This document shows, piece by piece, positions 34,900 to 43,787 of a DNA stretch of 64,000 nucleotides; the stretch's first letter is position 1; every line of letters starts with the position of its first letter. This stretch comes from Costus lasius. Lineage: Eukaryota; Streptophyta; Magnoliopsida; Zingiberales; Costaceae. The notes under the pieces were generated by a model. The model was not told where the DNA came from and searched no databases. It saw only the letters and a program-made list of their open reading frames with translations. The DNA is taken from the NCBI GenBank assembly GCA_027563935.2, contig CM050454.1, forward strand, positions 23,185,501 to 23,249,500, written 5' to 3'. A program made the translations under genes and the position numbers.

Positions 34900-35172
34900 A
34901 AGGAGAACTCCCAAAGGCGTGGATCTTCTTCTTGAGGCTAGCACTAGGCGTGGAAGAAGAGAACTTGAGCATCGGCTATGTGCGAGATTGCAGAGGGTGT
35001 TCACTTGGGTGCCTACATCGCATCCCTTTGCTTCGCTTCAAGGTATCATCTCTTACTCACCGTGTCAATTTCCTCACATGACATGATCTTCTGGGTTTTT
35101 GGGACCGGCCTGTTTCGGGGATTGCTTCTGCTGTTTATGCCTGTCAAATTTTATAATCCCCAGGGTTTCCCA
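34900..35172 (+). mobile_element. A/F-type LTR 3' end fragment (U5)
   Basis: It aligns with F LTR 52815-53086: GGATCTTCTTC, GAGGCTAGCAC, GGCCTGTTTCGGGG, and the terminal GGGTTTCCCAATA, where the usual final CA is TA. It is joined at once to a minus-strand LTR piece. Confidence 0.75.
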
Positions 35173-35566
35173 ATAGAGTTAATAACCTCAAGTTAAGAGA
35201 TCAATGCATCTCCTATCACTTGTGAGGATAACTCATGACACCAAGTTATAGCCTCACAGTGGGTCGGTCCAGTATATCTACCACTAATATACTCATATGT
35301 CTGTGTTAGCACCTCGTGCCTAGCCAGCCCATATACCAGTCTCACATGTACCAGAATTGTCCTATATCCACTCAGGAACTTGACTGGGGACAAGAATTTG
35401 AGCATAGATACAATATGACTTCATGGACATTATCATGCAAGTACACAATCGCAGATGTAAACAAAGCATAATAACGATAATGCCATAATGATATATATAA
35501 GTAATATCAATGTCAAATAGTACAAAAGATAGACCAATAACAGGTCTTATGGCGTCAAAACCAATA
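35173..35566 (-). mobile_element. A-type copia LTR fragment (U3)
   Basis: It matches A LTR 4590-4977 in the same orientation and ends in a decayed CCAATA. The following ATACTCACC is a possible remnant of the reversed polypurine tract, so this may be the 3' LTR stub of element C. Confidence 0.65.
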
Positions 35567-36414
35567 ATACTCACCTAATCTTCTTATTCAACCACACTAG
35601 CATCACCATTCAACTTACTTCTCAAGCAACCAATATTTCAGCCTTTGAAAATAAACAAATATTGTACTTTATTTCAAAGCTAAATCCCATCCTAGCCAAT
35701 GCTGAGATGGAGACAATGTTTTTAGTCAAACTATATGCATAATAGCAAGGGAATAGTTTCAGCTGAAGTCCAAATGGTAGAGGGATTGCATATGCGCCAA
35801 TAACAATAGTAGCATTGTGTAACACATATACTTAGTGTAGAAGCGGAAGCCTTGCCTCCCATCAGGTCATTCCGTAGACTTTCATAGTCTCGCCTTAGTG
35901 GCCCACCACGACATAGTGGAAGCACTTGTTATTCTTTACCTTCTTCATTTTCTTATTCTTTGGAGCTTTGGTGATATTCTTGTGAAAATAATTCACCATG
36001 CCCTAACTCTTTGCCTTTAACCTAGACCATAAGTATAGACTTTGGCTTATCTTTCACAAGGTTTTCTCAGTTCTCTACAACATATTCAATAGTTCTACTA
36101 TAGCACAAATAGTCTTGCTCATGTTAAAATTAACTATGAATTGATTCAATGATGATGGTAGACACTGAAGAATAAGGTCAATCACAAGCTCCTAACCCAT
36201 GGGGTGGCCCAACCTTTATAGGTTCTCCACATATCCAAACATTTGGAATACATGAGGTCCTACAAGCACCCCCTTAGATAACTTCATCTGAAAAAGTGTC
36301 TTGGATATCTCAAACCTATCAATTCTAGCCTGTGGTGCATAGAGTTGTTTCAACTATGAAATCATTACAAATGCATTGAGTTCCTCATGCTAGTTCTGCA
36401 GTTCTGGTAACATA
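35567..36414 (-). pseudogene. Copia C gag and protease-region remnant
   Basis: Minus-strand reading gives gag pieces (LPELQN, LYAPQARIDRFEISKTLF, LPSSLNQFIVNFNMSKT) and then a protease/GAG-pre-integrase piece (35825-35622, KNIVSISALARMGFSFE). The protease active site, integrase, RT and RNase H are missing. The gag reading continues directly at 56413 across D (LCLMLETM then LPELQN), which confirms that D split it. Confidence 0.8.
36410..36414. repeat. Target site duplication of copia D
   Basis: ACATA here and at 56413-56417, flanking the two D LTRs. Confidence 0.85.
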
Positions 36415-36880
36415 TGTTGGGAATCCCCGGACCTCAGAAAAACTTCAAACACAGCGGAAGCGGAGGTCCAAAACAAAATTCTAGAAACACTAGGATCACT
36501 TACGAGAGAAAACCGAAGGATGTGAAAAGCAGTACCTTATCAAACAATTCTGGGAGCGGCCGATGATGAAGATGCACAAGGGCCCATCCTCTGCAATCGC
36601 GCACACACGGACTCCTCGAGATCTCTCCAACCTCCACGCGTGGTGCTAGCCTCGGGAGATGAGATCCACGCCTCTTGACCTTCTCAACTTGCACCAATGC
36701 CAAAGAGAGCAGGGACCGTTGGCAACAAGGAGTGGGTAGCACTACCACTTGTCCCAACCTTTGATGCAAAAAACCTTTTATTGTCATCACCTCCAAGACC
36801 CTCATGCCAAGCAGCAGAAGGGAGGCGACAACAAGAGAAAGAGAAGAGTCTGGTGCAAAAATCTCCCAGGTGGGCCTCTC

Positions 36881-36888
36881 TATTTATA
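36881..36888 (-). promoter_or_regulatory. TATA box of the D 3' LTR
   Basis: The minus strand reads TATAAATA followed by GAG. The same site is at 55145-55152 in the other LTR. The T-arm-like hairpin lies 60 bp upstream. Confidence 0.65.
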
Positions 36889-36947
36889 ATAGCAGAGCCA
36901 GACACACTATGGAGATTTTTCCCAAGTGGGATAATGCATATAGGCGC

Positions 36948-37014
36948 CAATTCACAATTAACTAGATCAGCGTCACGGGTTCGAATCCCCGCAGACGCTA
37001 TTAATTGTAAATTG
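36948..37014. other. tRNA T-arm-like inverted repeat (B box) in the D LTR
   Basis: Outer arms CAATTCACAATTAA and TTAATTGTAAATTG (13 of 14 paired), inner arms AGCGTC and GACGCT. The tip contains GGTTCGAATCC (36978-36988), an exact match to the Pol III B-box/T-loop consensus. There is no full tRNA body, so it is not a tRNA gene. Confidence 0.7.
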
Positions 37015-38150
37015 CACCCAAGCCTATTAATTAGCCAAGAGAAAAATTCTCTTGCCAATTAATAATTTTATTTTATTCATGTGACTAAAGTGCCAAGCCT
37101 AAACTTGCACCAAGACCCTTGTTTGACTCATTTTGACAACATAGGTCAACAGAGGTCAAACGTGGTCCACTGGAGTCAACCAGTGGTCAAACATGAACTA
37201 AAATAAAATATCATCTCCTCGGTAAAAGTCTCAATGCATCAATTTCCCAAATGATCTAAATCACATAATGATTCGATTAGAGGCTAAACGATCAGTATGG
37301 AATCTCTGACGTCTAGGTGTGCAACCCTGTAGGTTCTTCAGACATTGGCAGTGATGACTAAATCATCACAAGGAATGACTGGCACCTAGCAGTACATCAT
37401 TGCTACCTAAGTCATCAGAATGGTGTCATCATTGACATTCCCTAAAACTGTGACAAAGTACAAGTGCAGCTTTGTCCTTTTGCCAACTGATGTCCGAATT
37501 GGGCAAGTGTGTCACACTTGTTAATCCCAATAATATGGCATGACTAAATCAGGTTCTCACGTGGGTATGGCCATACACTTTCAGTCATCCATATAGGGGC
37601 GCCATGGACAATCAAGCTTCCTTGCAAGGAAGGGGCAAATCCTCTATTAGCACATTGAATCCCTCATACGGCTTGCGACATACCCAATGAAAACCGTTAT
37701 GACTGCCCTTTTACAGCAAAGCATTAGGTTGCATCAAAGTACATCAATTGCTATATAGAGATACCAATGCCCTCAAGTCTAGGACAATCGCAACTCTATC
37801 ACTGTGATATTCATCTTGTGACACCGAGATGAATCCTCACGGCGGGTCGATCCAGTATATCTCTCTTGATATACCCATATGCCTGCGTTAGCAACCCGTG
37901 CTCAACCAGCGCATATACCAGTCTCAAGTGAATCATAGCTATCCCATATCCACTATGATTCTCGACCAGGGATAAACACAGAGACTAGATAAAATCTATC
38001 TCTTAGGGACATTGTATATGCAAATGTACATATGCGCAGATGTACAAACTTGCATAACAACGACAATGCCAGGATAACTCATCTATCAACTAGATGTGAT
38101 ACACATATCCCAATGGACCATCCTGAGCTCCTAGGGCATAAACACTAACA

Positions 38151-38165
38151 ATCTCCCACTTGCAC
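38151..38165 (-). other. Polypurine tract of copia D
   Basis: The minus strand reads GTGCAAGTGGGAGAT next to the 3' LTR, the same tract as in F, G and H. Confidence 0.85.
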
Positions 38166-40489
38166 TAGGACCTTGCATTGAGCAACCTCAACACCATGTC
38201 CTAAGCATGACCTGCCATACTCCTGCTACGCCAGAGCATCAGTCTATGGGCCTATCACGATTGTATCATTGTTCATATCTGCTATATCTTAAGTACCTCT
38301 GTCCCCAAGATAAGGTATAAGCATCTGAGTACGCCTGCGAGGTTCAATAAAGAACTCCCACTGCTTCCCAAAAGCATTTGCATACTCTGCTTTCAAGTAG
38401 TCTACTCTGAAGCTCCGAAAGCTTCTAGCACCACTACAAGAACAGCTAGACTATCACTGGTCCAACTGGAACAAGCTGCCAAGTGAATACACTGAGCTTT
38501 TCCTATTATTAATGACGAAGAACCACCCCTTAGTTCTTTGCAGAGCCTAAGGAAGTTCCTTTCCCTTTATCCAGTGCCATGCACCTGGATTAGACCTAGT
38601 ATCCATTGGTTATGCTCTCGGCACAAACCACATCTGGTCTATAACATACCATCATCGATGTATGTTATCTAACTTAGCACTTGGAGTTTCAAAAACTCTC
38701 ACACCTACCCCATAGGTGATGTCCACTAAGTCATTCATCACAAGACATTTCCGAATCATCTATTCACCAAGTGAAGGATCGGGATGTCACCTTTGATGAT
38801 CTGTATGACCCCAACATACAAGACCAGAGATGTCATCAAGCTGCCACTACACTCAGGCACCATCGAATGAAGATTATCTTCATTGAGTTAGGAGTTACCC
38901 ATTAGTCAAAACCAGACGAATCTATTCGACCTGTACAGCCTGAGTGTTCTGAGCCTCAGGTTACCCACAACCTATATAACTGGCTTAAATTCCATCTTTG
39001 ACCAAGTGTGTCAAATGACTGACCTTGGACTACATCCAAGTCAGACTTCCTCCCACTAGCCTTTTTCAAGAGAAAAACTTTCCCAAGAAAATTAGCACTC
39101 TAAGTAGCAACCAAGTTGCTCTCCTGTGGGATCATGGAAGTAGTATTCCCAAAGGATACTCCATACACATATGCATCAGATATGGAGCATCTATCAGTGT
39201 TCAGGAAAAACTGTTCATTTTTGCACAACCTTTAACAAGGAGTTACATGACTTATCCTGTATCGAATCATGCCAAGCACAACTTGATTCCTCCGTTTAGA
39301 CACTCACCCTTTAAAAAAGGAGTTCTAGAAGGAGTGAGCTATGAGGAATCTCATACTCATCAGGATAATCATAAACTATAGCTCAAGTGCTTTCCAACAA
39401 GTCAGAAAGCTCTTTATGGATCTATTAAGCTAGCTTACTTTATTCATATCTATTAGATATGTCTGTAAAGGACTAGTACCCTATCTTTGGCTTACTTATT
39501 AGACCTGTCCACACACACTAAAGTGTATGAGGTCCAACAAGTCTCCTAATCTTCCACTTCTAAAAAAGTGAAGAGTATCGCTGTTGTTGTCCTTAGCAAA
39601 CAAGGCTCATGCGAGTCTAGCTTTCGAAAGAGGTAGATCCGACTAATTCTCCTGAAAAGAGATTGAATCCATAAATCCATTTGCTTGGAGATAGTGAATG
39701 AGGTTCTTGTTTTACAAGGCCCAAACAACAGTGCCAGAGATAGGTACAGAACCACTTAATTTAATCCATATATTATGTTACTCATAGAACTTCACATAGA
39801 GATAGAACATGAAGATATTGAAGTTCCAACAAAGTCTTAACCCCAGAGAGAGTGAGGTCTCCTACTGCTATGGCAGCAATAGATGGTCCAACTAGTAGGT
39901 CAGCCTCTCTGCGTCAGCGTTGCCCTATTTCCGTTGAGCATCAAGATACTTTTGCAAGTATTAGTCTCATCATGCGGTACGACATACCCATGTGTCAGAA
40001 ATAGACAACTAGACTTTGGTAACATAATTACCTAAGCTAGAAGATGAAGGGTTACTTCTCTTCTCCTTGTTTTGAGGTTGCTAGTAATCATTCTCGAGCA
40101 CCTTATCTCCTGCACCCTTTTTCATCTTCAATGCGTTGGACAAGCCCTAAGGCTTTCCTTTGCATTATAGGACTACTTTAGAGGTATATCTTTCTATTCT
40201 AGCTTGTCCCTTAAAGAGCGATTTTAGAATATCTAAAATATGATCAGCTCAACACGTTGATTTGACAACACAGGTGACATGCTAGCTTTAGACAAGCTAC
40301 CCCATAAGCATCCTCTTTAGCCAACAAGGCTGTAGATGAGATGGGTTCAGGAAAAGGCTGCCCAAGGAGACACAGCTTTTCCTCGAGCATGAGGACAATC
40401 CTCAAGTATGGTACCAGTCCTCGAAGTTGGTTCCAACCAACTTCTCTCTCATCAAGAAGGAATGGAATGATAGTCTGCTATCATTATTG
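38166..40489 (-). pseudogene. Copia D gag-pol remnant
   Basis: Only about 2.3 kb remains of the roughly 3.9 kb in H, with many frame breaks. Going leftward from the gag start: gag N-terminus near 40490-40260 (EKLVGTNFEDWY, EEKLCLLGQPFPEP), knuckle/protease traces near 40050-39950, GAG-pre-integrase traces near 39750-39680, and RT/RNase H traces near 38620-38510 that align with the LKYLRRTKD region of H. The 118-residue frame at 39025 is on the opposite strand and not a gene. Confidence 0.65.
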
Positions 40490-40494
40490 CTTGT
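40490..40494. repeat. Target site duplication of gypsy E
   Basis: CTTGT here and at 47916-47920, directly flanking the TGATGACA...CTATCA LTR ends. Confidence 0.85.
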
Positions 40495-42280
40495 TGATGA
40501 CACCGAAATTTATAGTAAATTTTATGTCATTTTATATATCTTTTTGTGTCATATTTATGAACTTTTGTTTGTTTTTAAGCATTATTTGTTAAATATTATG
40601 GAATCTAAACAATTACTTGTTTTTCATGAATTTCAGGTTAAAAGTGCCACATTTTGATGGATTTTGGAAGATCTGAGTGCACCAATGGATTCCAGACGTC
40701 GAAACAATGCCGCCCGCCAATTTTCATGCAAATCGGAGCAAGTTTGAAAAATACACCCCGGGTGTAATGGATATTACGGGTGTAATTTTCTGCCCAAAAT
40801 ATGGCACTGCCATAAGCAATAACATGGGCCATAATTTAGAGCAATTTTCGACCAGAAAGTTCAGTTGCAAATACGGCACTGCCGTTTTTTAAATACGGTA
40901 CCATAATTGTAATATGGACACGCGAGTTTTTCGGGCCGATTCTTGTGCGGACCATATCTTTTGATCCAGAGCTCCAAATTGAGATCTGAAAGATGTTCTG
41001 GAGTCGCCTTTAAGAGGCGAAGACGCAAAAAGTGAAAGGACCAACGTTTATCACGTATCCAGAGATAAATCAGCGGAGAGGCGGCTAGGGTTTGGCCTCG
41101 CGCTGAGAGGCATAGAGGGCACCTCAGGCTATAATTTTCACTCAAAAGCTTTACTTGGAGGAGAGAAAGACACAACAAAAGTTTCAGAGCGTTTTGAGTC
41201 TGATCGGAGGAGAAATCGATAAAACAGCGGTGACAGCGCTGTTGATCACGAAATTACCGGTGTAATATACATTACACCCGTGTTGTAACATTTTTTTCTT
41301 TTTCTTATCTGATTTCTGATTGTTCTAAACTATGCCTTATTGTAATCCTTCCTCCATGCAAGCTTAAACATATTTTGGGACATAGGGTTTAATCCCCTTG
41401 ATTTTTAATGATTAGATAACTCTTTCTTTCGTCATGATAATCTTCGTTGTGATAATTTTACTCTTGTGATAAATTGTGCTTAGATTCTCTATAATTGAAT
41501 GTTATTAATTATGTTCTTAGAGTTTTCGCAATGAGACTGAAAGGTGATTTGCTTGAGAGCTTGGACCCCTAGAATTGCATATTAGGATCCCTTCCCTAGG
41601 TTAGATCTAATTTGATCTGTTCTAGTAAATTAATTGCCATAATTATAACATGAATCTATAGATCGAGTCTATTTGTCAAACGTGGAGATCTTGCATGAAA
41701 GTGAGGATCGGAACATTGGAGATCCATGAGTAAAACTAGTGTTGAGGCTCGGATGCACGAAAGTGATCCTTGAGATTCCACTAGAGATTATCAACCTAGA
41801 ATTTGGATGCACGAAAGTGATCTTTGAATTCTCTGATTGATGATTTACTTATCTTTAGCCTGGGATAAATCTTGCGCGAAAGTGAGGATTTATCTCTGCG
41901 TGATTGTCTGCACGAAAGTGAGATAATCCCTTTATAAAGTAAATTAGGTCTTTATCGTAGCAAGATTTGATTGACGAGCCTTTTTATTTGTATCTTATTA
42001 TTGAAATTAAGGTGGATCAAACCCTAGTCCCATGTTTATCTCTCTGATTATCTTTCGTGTTATTTCTATTACCTATTTGCATCATATTTGGTTTACTTAG
42101 CTAGTAAGAATACGATTATTTGGTACTTAACAATAAGGTCCCTGTGGATTCGATACTTTTCTTTATTACTTCGATAGTTCCGTGCACTTGCAGAAGCCTA
42201 TCAAGTTTTTGGCGCCGTTGTCGGGGATTAGTCCAAGGTACACGCGTGTCAGACTTGTAGTGTTCCCTTTCGAGCTATCA
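40495..42280 (+). mobile_element. 5' LTR of gypsy E, 1786 bp
   Basis: TGATGACACCG...GAGCTATCA. Near 41235-41285 it has about 48 bp absent from the 3' LTR. Its end contains a second primer-binding-site-like TGGCGCCGTTGTCGGGG at 42210-42226. A hairpin array is at 41687-41928. Palindromic ATACGG/CCGTA motifs lie at 40800-40910. Confidence 0.9.
41687..41928 (+). other. Five GAAA-tetraloop hairpins in the E 5' LTR
   Basis: Each copy has GCACGAAAGTGA or a close variant, giving CAC-GAAA-GTG (a GNRA tetraloop) inside a different outer stem. 41687-41709: GATC/GATC. 41751-41769: GGAT/ATCC. 41798-41832: AGAATT/AATTCT plus GAT/ATC. 41864-41894: GATAAATC/GATTTATC, perfect 8 bp. 41902-41928: GATT and TCT with AGA and AATC. 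The array is repeated in the 3' LTR at about 47322-47563. Confidence 0.7.
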
Positions 42281-42286
42281 AGTTTT

Positions 42287-42303
42287 TGGCGCCGTTGCCG
42301 AGG
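42287..42303 (+). promoter_or_regulatory. Primer-binding site of gypsy E (tRNA-Asp)
   Basis: TGGCGCCGTTGCCGAGG starts 6 bp after the LTR. It matches the complement of the plant tRNA-Asp(GTC) 3' end except for one base. It is a near copy of the site inside the LTR 77 bp upstream. Confidence 0.8.
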
Positions 42304-42548
42304 ACATTAGTTTTGTTAATATCAAAATAGTTGTTAGTATTGCTAGACTAAGTATTTTTGTTTTAGAGTTAACTTTGTTTTTTCTTTTTGCAGGTTTTGG
42401 ATTTTCACAGTTGTGACAGAACTATGATATCTGAAGATTTGTGAATTTGCTTGTGTTTTAGATTTTCTATTTTTTTTTTATATTCTGAAAAAAAAAATTT
42501 GATTGATTGGTGTTGGATTATCTTTCTGTTCTTGATAGATTTGAAAAC

Positions 42549-43787
42549 ATGTCTTTTAATCACAACTCCTAGGCAACTGAAATAGGTGAGGTATACATGC
42601 CACAAGGTAAATCTCTTGTAGATCAATTTAACTCTTATATGCAATCTTGTTCTTCTGATTACTGTGTTATTTGTGGATATCCTGATCATTGTTCCTCTGA
42701 TTGCCCATTTTTAAAACCAAATTTATCATGGCAAGAACAAGATTGATTGTATTCTAGATGGGAAAACCGAACTTCTTTATATGATGATTGCTCTGATCAT
42801 GTTTCTGAACCACAATTTGAATTTGATACTGAAAAACTTGAATTAGAAAATTCCCCCTGTGATCATGATTGTTTTGAGATTGAGCCTTATGTGAATATTA
42901 TTGAATCTCACTCTGATTTTGATGATTATAGAACTGATTCATTTGCTAATTTATTTGAGGAAAAGATTGAGAATATTGAAAGTGAAGAACCTTCTTTTGA
43001 TGATAATTTTGATTTTGATAATATCTTGTTTATGGTTAAATCTGATGAGCATGATGAAGGTTCAAAAATTATAGACATTGATAAGCCCCACTTTGATTTT
43101 GGTGATATTTTTGATATTAATGATAAATCTCTTGTGGTCAACTCTGATTCTATTAATTCTTTTTCATATGATTCTGATTTTGACTCTTCTGATAATGAAT
43201 TATTTGTGGGGAAGCATGAGAAAATTGATTTTGTAGAGTCTCATCTTGATTTTGTTGATAATTTTGATATTGATAGATTATTTGATGACAAACATGAGGA
43301 ACTTGAAAAGGATTTGAATGAATCTCACCTTGATGTGTTGCCCAAAGCTATTGTTAAAAATTTTGATCTATTTGAAAATTTGTGCTTTATCAAGGAATCT
43401 AATGAAAGACATAGACATTATTTTGATGATCCAATACTTGAATCTTTTAATCTAGGTCCTTTTGTTATTGCCATTGAAAATATTAATTTGAAGAAAGGAC
43501 TTATGATTTTACTTTTTGATAAGCATAGGAAGATCATAAAGATTACTTTGAGTGGATCTGAGAATTTTAATTTCTGCAAATTTGAGAAAGCCACATTAAT
43601 CATGATTTATGTGAAATTCTGGATATCTGGATTTGTGGCTAAACTGTTTGGAAAAAGAAATGCAGAAAATTATATGCTTTATATTTTGGAACCGATTCAC
43701 CTGCTTCACCATGATATTGATTTTTGGTCAAGCTATGGGCCTAAAATTAGCGCTTCTTGGGTGGCAACCCAAGCACTTTTATCTTAG
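42549..43787 (+). pseudogene. E zinc-knuckle acidic protein, with two in-frame stops
   Basis: One reading frame from ATG 42549 to the stop at 43787 (413 codons), interrupted by TAG seven codons in (42570) and TGA at 42744. It encodes a CCHC zinc knuckle, CVICGYPDHCSSDC, as in retroelement Gag. Then come some 220 residues rich in Asp, Glu, Ser and Phe with loose repeats (ESHSDFDDY, ESHLDFVDNFDIDRLF, KPHFDFGDIFDIND), then a more mixed C-terminus. The 346-codon part after 42744 is open, but begins at TTG, not ATG. Codons after the TGA show no further break. I do not recognise the acidic domain. A Gag-like nucleic-acid-binding role is inference from the knuckle only. Confidence 0.6.
43756..43773 (+). 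other. Hairpin at the end of the E reading frame
   Basis: CTTGGG-TGGCAA-CCCAAG, equivalent to 6748-6765 in gypsy I. In E it is inside the last codons of the frame. It is followed at 43844 by a strong splice-acceptor-like TTTTATTTTTGCAG. Confidence 0.55.

Larger units (their letters stand above)
36415..38150 (-). mobile_element. 3' LTR of copia D, 1736 bp
   Basis: TGTTGGGAATCC...AACACTAACA. It matches the right LTR along its length. It carries a TATA box (36881-36888) and a tRNA T-arm-like hairpin (36948-37014). Open frames at 36500-37062 are duplicated in the other LTR and are not genes. Confidence 0.9.

Noticed and set aside
36969..36999. tRNA gene
   Set aside because: Only the T-arm and a short stem are present. 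There is no anticodon arm or D arm; the flanks form an inverted repeat.
36697..37062. 121-residue gene, seen again at 55117
   Set aside because: It recurs only because the D LTR is duplicated; it spans the TATA box and hairpin.
39025..39381. 118-residue plus-strand gene
   Set aside because: It overlaps the decayed minus-strand copia D pol, and its translation resembles nothing.
42210..42226. True primer-binding site of E at this position
   Set aside because: The copy in the 3' LTR shows this segment is part of the LTR; the site at 42287 follows the actual LTR end.
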